Positions 1 to 5,574 of a DNA stretch of 5,941 bases are shown one piece after another (positions within the stretch are counted from its first letter, which is position 1; the number at the start of each line of letters is the position of its first letter). The position numbers and the translations under genes are program-made. Source of the DNA: Candidatus Neomicrothrix sp. UBA7884 (GTDB lineage Bacteria; Actinomycetota; Acidimicrobiia; Acidimicrobiales; MedAcidi-G1); assembly GCA_002501135.1 (NCBI GenBank), contig DLRQ01000020.1, forward strand, positions 37,384 to 43,324. The letters run 5' to 3'. The notes under the pieces were generated by a model, which did not search any database, was not told where the DNA came from, and saw only the letters and a program-made list of their open reading frames with translations.

Positions 1-767
1 AACCAGACGTAGATCCGCTTACCGGGGCCCAGGTCGTCGACGGGAACATCGATACCCCATTCCAGATCCCGGGTGATGGCCCGATCCTGCAGGCCGTCGT
101 CGATCCAGCCCTTCGAAAAGTTGAGGACGTGAGGACGCCAGCCCTCACGGGCATCCAGCCACTCGCTGAGGTCCGACTCGAAGTCGGACAGCCGGAGGAA
201 GAAGTGCTCGGTCTCGCGTAGTACGGGTTCGCTGCCCGTGATCTTGGAGCGGGGATCGATCAGTTCCTCGGGATCGAGGGTGCGCCCGCAGTCCTCACAC
301 TGGTCTCCCCTGGCCTCGGAATAGTCGCAGTGGGGACAGGTGCCCTCAATGTAGCGGTCGGGCAGGAACCGGTCGGCATCGAGGTCGAAGTACTGCTCGC
401 TCGACCGCCTGTCGATGTGTCCGTTCTGGAGAAGCCGCAGGAAGATGTCGTGGGTCACCTCGGAATGGTTCTGTGTATCGGTGGAGGTGTAGAGGTCCCA
501 GCTGATACCGAGACGGTCCCAGTCGCTCACGAACTCAGCGTGGTAGCGGTCGACTATGTCGGCAGGGGTTACCCCCTCGGCGTCGGCACGAACCGTTATG
601 GGGGTTCCGTGCACATCTGAGCCTGAGACCATCAGCACCCGGTTTCCGGCCAGGCGCTGGTAGCGGGCGAACACGTCGGCAGGAAGGTAGGCGCCGGCAA
701 GGTGACCCAGATGGCGTGAGCCTGATGCGTAGGGCCAGGCAACGGCGACGAGGATTGGGGTGGACAT
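1..767 (-). CDS. metG: Methionyl-tRNA synthetase, N-terminal part (cut by window edge)
   Basis: Cytoplasmic class I aminoacyl-tRNA synthetase that charges tRNA-Met with methionine using ATP. The visible 255 residues begin MSTPILVAVAWPYASG. The HIGH signature appears as HLGH at residues 19-22, followed by GSDVHGTPI at 49-57. A zinc knuckle has two CxxC pairs, C144/C147 and C157/C160, in the connective peptide. RDLEWGIDVP at 233-242 and YVW at 253-255 are typical of the catalytic core just before the part lost at the left edge, so the KMSKS loop and anticodon-binding domain are not visible. The start is fixed by the conserved N-terminal strand. GGAGG lies only 2 nt upstream of the ATG, closer than usual. 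The gene is last in a minus-strand run and lies 43 nt after rsmI; rsmI next to metG is a common actinobacterial arrangement. The identification is firm. Confidence 0.95.
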   Translation of the reverse strand, partial: MSTPILVAVAWPYASGSRHLGHLAGAYLPADVFARYQRLAGNRVLMVSGSDVHGTPITVRADAEGVTPADIVDRYHAEFVSDWDRLGISWDLYTSTDTQNHSEVTHDIFLRLLQNGHIDRRSSEQYFDLDADRFLPDRYIEGTCPHCDYSEARGDQCEDCGRTLDPEELIDPRSKITGSEPVLRETEHFFLRLSDFESDLSEWLDAREGWRPHVLNFSKGWIDDGLQDRAITRDLEWGIDVPVDDLGPGKRIYVW

Positions 768-810
768 GGCCTCCGAGGCTACCGCTGGGCCCATTCGCCG
801 GAGCACGTGT

Positions 811-1659
811 CTATGAGGCCGGTATCTCCAGGGCCAGCCTGTAGGCGCGCCTACGCGATACGCCCAGCCGTCTGGCGACCTCGTCGGCTGCGTCGCGTGT
901 CGAGGCACCGGTGCCCCTGGCCTCGGCCAGGAGGACACGAATACGGTCGTCGTCTGCACCGGCTGTGGGAGCGGCACCACCAACTACCAGGACGATCTCG
1001 CCCTTCACCGGTGTCGCTGCCCAAGTGGAGGCCCCAGCGAGGGTCCCCCTCCAGACCTCCTCGTGGAGCTTGGTGACCTCGCGTGCCACGGCGACCGGAC
1101 GCTCTGCACCAAAGGCGCCGGCCAGGTCGGCAAGGGTTGCCGCCAGACGGCGGGGCGATTCGAATAGCACGATCGTGCGCTCCTCGACCGCCAGCTCGGC
1201 AAGCCTCCCGGTGCGGGCTGCGCCGCTACGTGGCAGGAAACCCTCCATGCACCATCGTGTGGTCGGAAGACCGCTCATGACGAGTGCCGCAACCGGCGCA
1301 GACGGCCCGGGCACCACCGACACCTCAAAGCCGGCGTCGAGCACCCTCCGTACCAGCCGTTCGCCGGGATCAGAGATACCCGGTGTCCCTGCATCGGTCA
1401 CGACCGCCACGGATGCCCCCTCGGACAGCCGCCTGATGACCTTGCCGGCAGCCGCCTCCTCGGTGTGCTGGTCGACCCGCAACAGGCTCGACCCCGTGAT
1501 CCCGGCGTGGCTCAGGAGTAGGCCCGTGCGGCGGGTGTCCTCGCAGGCAATGAGATCAGCGGCGGACAAGACCTTGACCGCCCTCTGGGAGAGATCACCG
1601 AGGTTTCCGATTGGGGTGGCAACGAGAACGAGCAGCCCGGCCCCGGACAACGTGCTCAC
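811..1659 (-). CDS. rsmI: 16S rRNA (cytidine-1402-2'-O)-methyltransferase RsmI
   Basis: SAM-dependent methyltransferase of the tetrapyrrole-methylase fold. It 2'-O-methylates C1402 in the decoding centre of 16S rRNA. The 282-aa product has all family signatures: TPIGNLGD (15-22), CEDTRRTG (39-46), the SAM-binding loop TDAGTPGISDPG (88-99), VVPGPSA (115-121), FESPRR (166-171), and VKGEIVLVV (218-226). A C-terminal helix-turn-helix-like tail (about 237-280, ending in RLGVSRRRAYRLALEI) is the extra domain seen on full-length RsmI. Length matches the family (about 280-290 aa). The start is GTG, and its first bases overlap the stop codon of the upstream DUF192 gene (GTGA), which implies translational coupling. 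The stop is TAG, with metG starting 43 nt further on. Confidence 0.96.
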   Translation of the reverse strand: MSTLSGAGLLVLVATPIGNLGDLSQRAVKVLSAADLIACEDTRRTGLLLSHAGITGSSLLRVDQHTEEAAAGKVIRRLSEGASVAVVTDAGTPGISDPGERLVRRVLDAGFEVSVVPGPSAPVAALVMSGLPTTRWCMEGFLPRSGAARTGRLAELAVEERTIVLFESPRRLAATLADLAGAFGAERPVAVAREVTKLHEEVWRGTLAGASTWAATPVKGEIVLVVGGAAPTAGADDDRIRVLLAEARGTGASTRDAADEVARRLGVSRRRAYRLALEIPAS

Positions 1660-1985
1660 TCCCGCACCGTCAACTCATCACCCACCTTGAGGCCCCACCT
1701 CTCAAAGGAACCAGACTCGGCCTCGACAATTGAGCGCGCTCCCCTGATGTGGCGCCCTATGCGATGACGGTTCATTGTCGTCGTGTGAAGCACCCTCATG
1801 TCGGAGTCGAGGTGTGCCACGTCTATCGGGAACCTCATGCCCACGGTGTGCACCCGCCTGGCCGGCTTCAGGAGGATCGCACCATCGATGCCGTCGCGAC
1901 CCAGCAGACCACGACGACGCTCTGATCGGGACCCGGCCAGCTCAAGGCTGGCCATCACACGATCTCCACAGACCAACCATGACAT
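1656..1985 (-). CDS. DUF192 family small protein
   Basis: A 109-aa protein of the DUF192 (PF02643) family, whose biochemical role is not established. Family hallmarks are RRRGLLGR (23-30), HTVGMRFPIDV (46-56, the usual 'M-R-x-P-I-D-V' core), and an ending of the form VEAESGSFERWGLKVGD (87-103). There is no signal peptide or membrane segment, so it is probably cytoplasmic, unlike the secreted forms found in other phyla. The ATG at 1985 has no strong Shine-Dalgarno site. A GGAG precedes the in-frame Met11 (start at 1955) by 8 nt, so an internal start is possible. I keep 1985 because the WLV-x-G-x-RV-x-ASLELA stretch looks like part of the actinobacterial domain N-terminus. It lies 29 nt after the kinase stop and overlaps rsmI by 4 nt, so it belongs to the same transcript. 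Confidence 0.85.
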   Translation of the reverse strand: MSWLVCGDRVMASLELAGSRSERRRGLLGRDGIDGAILLKPARRVHTVGMRFPIDVAHLDSDMRVLHTTTMNRHRIGRHIRGARSIVEAESGSFERWGLKVGDELTVRE

Positions 1986-2014
1986 GGGTCAAGCGTAGAT
2001 GCAGTGGGCGTGGC

Positions 2015-2947
2015 TCAGGAGCAGGCGGCCATGATCTCCACACACCGACCGCGGGAGGGAAATGAGGTCTGCGTGCCGGGGCGGGTGACGCTCTCACCAG
2101 CACATGTCATCCCCAGCCTGATGGCGGCAGTCTCGTCGAGGCCGGCTGCGAGGCCTGCCACGAACGAACCCACGAACGCGTCACCGGCTCCTGTGGTGTC
2201 GACCGCCTCCACCATGTCGGCCGCAATCCTCGAAACGGAGCCGTCGACACGGACCACGGCCACACCCTCGCCACCCAGCGTTACGAGCAGTCGGGTTCCG
2301 GTCCGCTCCGCGAATGCCATGAGAGAGGCATCGTCAGGCTCGGCGCCGTCGGCCAGCAGCCCGAACTCGACCTCGTTGGGAATAAGCCAGTCGGTCACAG
2401 CCAACAGGCCGGCCTCAAGATCAGCTGCGGGCGCCGGGTTGAGGACGGTCAGCACCCCCCGGGAGCGGGCCTCGGTAAAGCCCGCAGCGGTGGCTGCCTG
2501 GGGAACCTCGAGCTGGCCTACCACCACAGACAGGTCGGCATATGAGGCAACGGCGTCGGTAGCCATCTCGGCGGTCAGCCCGTTGTTGGCACCGGGAACA
2601 ATGATGATCCGATTGGTTCCATCGGGCTCCACCCAGATGGGGGCGACGCCGCTCTCCCCGGGTACGACATGGACATGTTCGGTGTCGACCCCGTAGGAGC
2701 CGAGGTTCGACACAGTCATCTCCCCGTAGGAATCCTCACCCACGGCGTTGACCATCGTGACCCGGGAACCGGCCAGGGCCGCCATCACCGCCTGGTTGGC
2801 CCCCTTCCCACCAAAACCCATCTGGAACCGGTCGCCCACGATGGTCTCACCTGCCTCCGGGACCCGCTGCGTGTACGCAACCAGGTCGATCATCGTGGAT
2901 CCGACCACCAGAACGTGGCCACCGGATCCGACCCTCCCAACCGCCAT
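2015..2947 (-). CDS. Ribokinase-like PfkB family sugar/nucleoside kinase
   Basis: ATP-dependent PfkB-family kinase of 310 aa (ribokinases are usually 300-325). The substrate-binding side has GSTMID (16-21) and FGGKGANQAV (45-54). NPAPA (170-174) and PNEVEF (190-195) follow. The nucleotide site has TLGGEGV (223-229), and the anion hole plus catalytic base lie in VDTTGAGDAF (249-258, base Asp256). These match true ribokinases, including the eukaryotic type with GSxMxD and FGGKGANQ, so D-ribose is the default substrate. I chose the ATG at 2947 because AGGAG sits 9 nt upstream and homology begins there. A longer reading frame up to 3103 would overlap the divergent gene and lacks family similarity. 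No ribose transporter or rbsD is present here; the divergent neighbour is a queuosine-phosphate glycosylase. A nucleoside (queuosine) kinase role is therefore worth considering, but it is inference. Confidence 0.9.
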   Translation of the reverse strand: MAVGRVGSGGHVLVVGSTMIDLVAYTQRVPEAGETIVGDRFQMGFGGKGANQAVMAALAGSRVTMVNAVGEDSYGEMTVSNLGSYGVDTEHVHVVPGESGVAPIWVEPDGTNRIIIVPGANNGLTAEMATDAVASYADLSVVVGQLEVPQAATAAGFTEARSRGVLTVLNPAPAADLEAGLLAVTDWLIPNEVEFGLLADGAEPDDASLMAFAERTGTRLLVTLGGEGVAVVRVDGSVSRIAADMVEAVDTTGAGDAFVGSFVAGLAAGLDETAAIRLGMTCAGESVTRPGTQTSFPSRGRCVEIMAACS

Positions 2948-2981
2948 AGTTCGTCGCTCCTGGGCTAGACAGACTTCCTGC

Positions 2982-3011
2982 CCGACAATACTGACAGCGA
3001 CGCCGGACAAT
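2982..3011 (+). promoter_or_regulatory. Candidate plus-strand promoter / GACAAT direct repeat
   Basis: GACAAT occurs twice in the same orientation, at 2984-2989 and 3006-3011, exactly 22 bp apart (about two helical turns). Read as a promoter, CCGACA (2982-2987) would be the -35 and GACAAT (3006-3011) the -10, with an 18-bp spacer; each matches consensus at 4 of 6 positions. Read as an operator, the repeat overlaps the minus-strand -10 candidate at 2990-2985. Either reading could couple expression of the divergent kinase and Qng1 genes. Both are tentative. Confidence 0.25.
2985..2990 (-). promoter_or_regulatory. Candidate -10 box for the kinase-DUF192-rsmI-metG run
   Basis: On the minus strand this reads TATTGT, fitting the actinobacterial TANNNT -10 pattern. 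It would place transcription initiation near 2978, leaving a leader of about 30 nt that contains the AGGAG at 2961-2957. I find no convincing -35 element at the expected distance. Support is positional only. Confidence 0.3.
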
Positions 3012-3050
3012 GGACCCGGCCCTCGGGACTCTTCAACAGAACCAGAACAC

Positions 3051-3056
3051 AAGGAG
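3051..3056 (+). promoter_or_regulatory. Strong ribosome binding site of the Qng1-like gene
   Basis: AAGGAG lies 8 nt before the ATG at 3065. It fixes that start and argues against the minus-strand reading frame that runs through this region. Confidence 0.8.
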
Positions 3057-3064
3057 AGAAACTG

Positions 3065-4075
3065 ATGCCTCGAATCAGCGCCTGGGACATGCCGGTACTC
3101 CAATCAGTGCTGCCGGTAGTCGAATCATCCAGGCATGTTCGAACGTCTGCGGAGGCGGTCGACCGGGTGGCGCGCTGGATGGCCTACGAGGAGTTCGCCC
3201 CACCCGACGGATCAGTGGAGGGGCCCTTCAACTTCGGGCCAGACCCCGACACCATCATCGATGCGACCCTGTTGACCTCGTCGCTCAACTTCGCCTACAC
3301 GGACTTCGAGTCCGGTGAGCGGTTCGAGGCCGACTACGACGGAGGCACCTGGGCCGATGCCGAGGCGATGTTCGCCAGGATCCACCTCGCACACCGTGGC
3401 GGCACGGCCATCTTCGATGGCGGGTTCCTCGCCGAGGTCACGGCAGCCGACCTGGCTGTGATCTTCGAGGGCAGCATCGAGATGCCGATGCTCGCTGAGC
3501 GTGCACAGATACTCAACGAGATCGGAAGGGTCCTGGTCGACAGATACGACGGCCGTTTCCACAACTTCGTCCGATCCTGTGAACCCGCCGCCTACGCCGA
3601 CGGGAACGGCCTGCTGGAGAGGCTCACGAGCGAGTTCCCGAGGTTCGCCGACACGAGCACCTACAACGACAAGCCGGTCATGTTCTACAAATTGGGCCAG
3701 CTCTGCCTCTGGTCGCTGCACGTGGCCATGTCAGGAACCGGGACCCTGTCAATCCGTGACCTCGACAACATGAGCGCATTTGCCGACTACATCCTGCCGG
3801 TTGCCCTCAACGCAATGGAGGTCCTCGGTTACACCGACGAACTGGAGCACCGAATCGCAACGCAGGACCTCATCCCCAGGGACTCCGCCGAGGAGATCGA
3901 GATCCGGGCCCACACCATCTACGCCACGGCACTGCTTACAGATGCGATCAACGCCATCCGGCCTGCAGACAGGCAGGTGGTCATCCCACAGGTCGACTAC
4001 CGCCTGTGGAGCGTCTACCACGCCGCCTTCCCCACCCTTCGGCCACACCACCTGACCCGCACCATCATGTACTGA
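3065..4075 (+). CDS. Queuosine salvage protein, Qng1-type queuosine-5'-phosphate N-glycosylase (DUF2419)
   Basis: 336-aa cytoplasmic protein that I recognise as Q_salvage/DUF2419 (PF10343), the family of eukaryotic Qng1 (human C9orf64). Family members hydrolyse queuosine 5'-monophosphate to queuine and ribose 5-phosphate; queuine is then inserted at tRNA wobble position 34 by TGT. Matches to the human protein from memory, in order: SLNFAYTD (73-80, human LNFSFW), MPMLAERAQILNEIGRVL (140-157, human MPLVEERHRILNETGKIL), FYKLGQL (207-213), FADYILP (239-245, human FADYRLP), EIEIRAHTIY (277-286), VDYRLW (310-315), and the tail TRTIMY (331-336, human HRIRCIYY). Lys209, Asp241 and Asp311 are in conserved blocks and are candidate active-site residues. 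Length equals the usual family size. The gene is divergent from a PfkB kinase and convergent with ychF, 14 bp away. The family call is strong; substrate in this organism is inferred. Confidence 0.9.
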   Translation: MPRISAWDMPVLQSVLPVVESSRHVRTSAEAVDRVARWMAYEEFAPPDGSVEGPFNFGPDPDTIIDATLLTSSLNFAYTDFESGERFEADYDGGTWADAEAMFARIHLAHRGGTAIFDGGFLAEVTAADLAVIFEGSIEMPMLAERAQILNEIGRVLVDRYDGRFHNFVRSCEPAAYADGNGLLERLTSEFPRFADTSTYNDKPVMFYKLGQLCLWSLHVAMSGTGTLSIRDLDNMSAFADYILPVALNAMEVLGYTDELEHRIATQDLIPRDSAEEIEIRAHTIYATALLTDAINAIRPADRQVVIPQVDYRLWSVYHAAFPTLRPHHLTRTIMY

Positions 4076-4089
4076 GCATCCACCGGGAC

Positions 4090-5163
4090 TCAGACGTTGA
4101 AGCGGAACTCCATAACGTCACCATCCACCGGGTGGTAGTCCTTGCCCTCGCTCCTGACCAGCCCGGCCTCGCGGGCCACGGTCCACGAGCCCTGATCGAG
4201 CAGCGTGTCCCACCTGATCGTCTCGGCCCGGATGAACCCGCGCTGGAAATCGGTGTGGATGCGACCGGCACACTCGGGTGCAGACGACCCGGCACGGAAC
4301 GTCCATGCACGGCTCTCCTTTTCACCCGTGGTGAAGAAGGTCCGTAGGCCGAGCTGGTGGTACGCCGCCTGGACAAACCTGGGTAGCGCTCCCTCGCCGA
4401 GACCGAGACCGTCGAGCATCTCGACCCGATCAGCCTCGTCCAACAGCGCCGCCTCGGCCTCGAGCTGCACACACATGCCGATCACGTCGGCACCCTCCAG
4501 CTGCGACTGAACCGGCGCCAGAACCGGTTCGGGTTCGGCCACCTGTTCCTCATCGAGGTTCACGATCGCCAGGACAGGCTTGTTGGTGAGCAGAAAGAAC
4601 TGCTGGAGCTCCGCGCGGGCATCATCTGAAAGGCTTCCCCGGTAGAGGGGAACTCCGGAACCCAGCAGGTCAACTGCGTCCGCCAGGGCAGCCACTGCAG
4701 GTTTGACGGATGGGTCTCCCTTGGATGCCCGCTGCAGCTTGTCCAACTGCCGTTCAGCGGTGTCGAGGTCGGCAAGAGCCAACTCCACCTCGACGATCCC
4801 CAGATTGGCAACCGGGTCGGAATCGCCGGGAACATCACCGTCCCGGAAGGCCCGCAGAACAAAGACGATGGCATCCACCTCACGGATCCCGGCCAGGAAC
4901 TTGTTACCGAGGCCCTCACCCTGGGCAGCGCCCTCCACTAGGCCACCAATGTCGGCGAACTGAACGGTCGCCGGAACCACCTTCTGGGAACGGCTCATCT
5001 CGGCAAGCTGACCCAGCCGCCGGTCGGGGACACGGGCCACCCCGATGTTGGGGTCGGTCGTGGCAAACGCGTACGGAGCAGCAAGTGCCCCACCGCCTGC
5101 CAGGGCGTTGTACAACGACGACTTACCCGCGTTCGGCAGTCCTACGAAACCAAATCTCTCCAC
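4090..5163 (-). CDS. ychF: Redox/ribosome-associated ATPase YchF (OLA1 family)
   Basis: Obg-related P-loop protein that prefers ATP to GTP and binds ribosomes. The 357-aa product (family about 363) shows a Walker A at GLPNAGKSS (8-16), switch region FATTDPNIGV (33-42), G3 as DIGGLVEGAAQGEGLGN (71-87; usually DIAGL), and NLDE (202-205) in place of the GTPase NKxD. The C-terminal TGS domain (about 270-357) contains FFTTGEKESRAW (276-287), FQRGFIRAE (306-314) and the ending MEFRFNV. I chose the GTG at 5163 because GGGAG lies 5 nt upstream and it gives the canonical VERFGFVGLPN start. Longer in-frame starts (ATG at 5205 and 5310) would add sequence unlike the family. An ATG-TAG dipeptide-less ORF (5168-5163) overlaps the GTG by one base. 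It is divergent from the bL37-like gene. Confidence 0.95.
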   Translation of the reverse strand: MERFGFVGLPNAGKSSLYNALAGGGALAAPYAFATTDPNIGVARVPDRRLGQLAEMSRSQKVVPATVQFADIGGLVEGAAQGEGLGNKFLAGIREVDAIVFVLRAFRDGDVPGDSDPVANLGIVEVELALADLDTAERQLDKLQRASKGDPSVKPAVAALADAVDLLGSGVPLYRGSLSDDARAELQQFFLLTNKPVLAIVNLDEEQVAEPEPVLAPVQSQLEGADVIGMCVQLEAEAALLDEADRVEMLDGLGLGEGALPRFVQAAYHQLGLRTFFTTGEKESRAWTFRAGSSAPECAGRIHTDFQRGFIRAETIRWDTLLDQGSWTVAREAGLVRSEGKDYHPVDGDVMEFRFNV

Positions 5164-5182
5164 TACATCTCCCGGAGGAACG

Positions 5183-5209
5183 GGCCACCGACCCGGGTCG
5201 GACATGGCC
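5183..5209 (-). repeat. Hairpin-forming palindrome in the ychF leader
   Basis: A perfect 14-bp palindrome, CCGACCCGGGTCGG, spans 5188-5201. It is flanked by GGCCA (5183-5187) and, after a 3-nt bulge, TGGCC (5205-5209). In the ychF transcript this can fold as a 5+5 bp stem with a CCGG loop and a one-sided bulge, ending about 10 nt before the GGGAG ribosome binding site. It could be a leader hairpin or a dimeric protein site; nothing here tells which. Confidence 0.5.
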
Positions 5210-5221
5210 ACTCGACACACG

Positions 5222-5249
5222 GCCTGCTGAGCGGACCGGACCAGCAGGC
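5222..5249. repeat. 8-bp inverted repeat between ychF and the bL37-like gene
   Basis: GCCTGCTG (5222-5229) and CAGCAGGC (5242-5249) are perfect inverted copies with a 12-bp spacer that is itself partly symmetric (CGGACCGG). It overlaps a minus-strand TAGCCT (5251-5246), a possible ychF -10 box, so an operator is one reading; a hairpin is another. Confidence 0.4.
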
Positions 5250-5285
5250 TACGGCCGATCCTGCGGACCCCGACGGTTGACCCGC

Positions 5286-5298
5286 TAGCCTGTCCTCC
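5286..5298 (+). promoter_or_regulatory. Candidate -10 box giving a leaderless transcript
   Basis: TAGCCT (5286-5291) fits the actinobacterial TANNNT -10 element, and only 7 nt separate it from the ATG at 5299. That is the distance expected between a -10 box and the transcription start, so the A of the ATG would be the first base of the message. Consistent with this, no Shine-Dalgarno sequence precedes the ATG. The -35 region is unconvincing. Confidence 0.45.
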
Positions 5299-5388
5299 AT
5301 GTCGAAGCACACCTCAAAGCAACGCGCCAACGCAAGGCGCAAGAAGGCCAACCACGGGCGCAAGCCGAACGTGGGACGCAACAGCTGA
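5299..5388 (+). CDS. 29-aa basic mini-protein resembling ribosomal protein bL37
   Basis: Short frame of 29 codons plus TGA. It has ten Lys/Arg, two His and no acidic residue, as expected of an rRNA-binding peptide. The second half, KKANHGRKPNVG (15-26), resembles the ANHGKRPN-type tail I remember for bL37, the tiny actinobacterial 50S protein first seen in mycobacterial ribosome structures; that comparison is from memory. There is no Shine-Dalgarno site, but a -10-like TAGCCT sits 7 nt before the ATG, suggesting leaderless expression, which is common in actinobacteria. A hairpin at 5420-5442 follows the gene. It is divergent from ychF, another ribosome-associated protein. The frame being real is well supported by composition; the bL37 name is tentative. 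Confidence 0.6.
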   Translation: MSKHTSKQRANARRKKANHGRKPNVGRNS

Positions 5389-5419
5389 TTCCAGCCCTCC
5401 CCGGCCCGGCCACCTGACT

Positions 5420-5442
5420 CTGTCGGCCATTTTCGCCGGCAG
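5420..5442 (+). terminator. Possible hairpin terminator after the mini-gene
   Basis: CTGTCGGC (5420-5427) pairs with GCCGGCAG (5435-5442), an 8-bp stem with one G-U wobble and a 7-nt loop CATTTTC. It lies 31 nt after the stop of the mini-gene. No T-run follows, so it would be a tail-less terminator of the kind proposed in high-GC bacteria, or only a structural element. Confidence 0.4.
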
Positions 5443-5514
5443 ATTACAGGCACTGACAACCGGCCAACTCTCCGGCATGTGCGACACAGGAGCCTCCGCG
5501 CTACCGTTCACCCT

Positions 5515-5555
5515 CAGCGAGACGGCACCATGCCATCGCTGTCTAAGCGAAGCGA
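5515..5555 (+). promoter_or_regulatory. Overlapping, mutually exclusive hairpins upstream of the BMP lipoprotein gene
   Basis: CAGCGA (5515-5520) pairs with TCGCTG (5536-5541), enclosing a second stem GGCA/TGCC (5524-5527 with 5531-5534). The same TCGCT (5536-5540) can instead pair with AGCGA at 5546-5550, and a further AGCGA copy stands at 5551-5555. One strand therefore has several possible partners about 10-30 nt before the ribosome binding site. This could be an expression switch in the leader, but it matches no riboswitch class I know and no transcription start is established. Confidence 0.3.
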
Positions 5556-5574
5556 CAATCCTTCGGAGGGGTAA

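Noticed and set aside
911..1690. 259-codon open frame on the plus strand
   Set aside because: It lies antisense to rsmI, whose product has all family motifs. The frame is Ser/Arg/Pro/Thr-rich low-complexity, typical of an antisense shadow in GC-rich coding DNA.
2004..2696. 230-codon open frame on the plus strand
   Set aside because: Antisense to the kinase gene, with Ser/Pro/Thr/Ala-rich composition and no recognisable domain; no ribosome binding site linked to it.
2948..3103. N-terminal extension of the kinase to an ATG at 3103
   Set aside because: The extra 52 residues have no family similarity, overlap the start of the divergent Qng1 gene, and the ATG at 2947 has its own AGGAG.
4077..4132. 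11-bp direct repeat CATCCACCGGG (4077-4087 and 4122-4132) around the Qng1/ychF convergent end
   Set aside because: Only two short copies, one inside ychF coding sequence; no pairing potential as a terminator and likely chance in GC-rich DNA.
5164..5310. N-terminal extension of YchF to ATG at 5205 or 5310
   Set aside because: YchF proteins begin just before the GLPNxGKS loop. The extension contains palindromes and would overlap the mini-gene, and the GTG at 5163 has GGGAG at a good distance.
5443..5574. preQ1 or purine riboswitch ahead of the BMP gene
   Set aside because: I looked for one because of the nearby queuosine enzyme. No preQ1-I type A-rich pseudoknot tail or purine-riboswitch core could be seen; only the competing short stems are reported.
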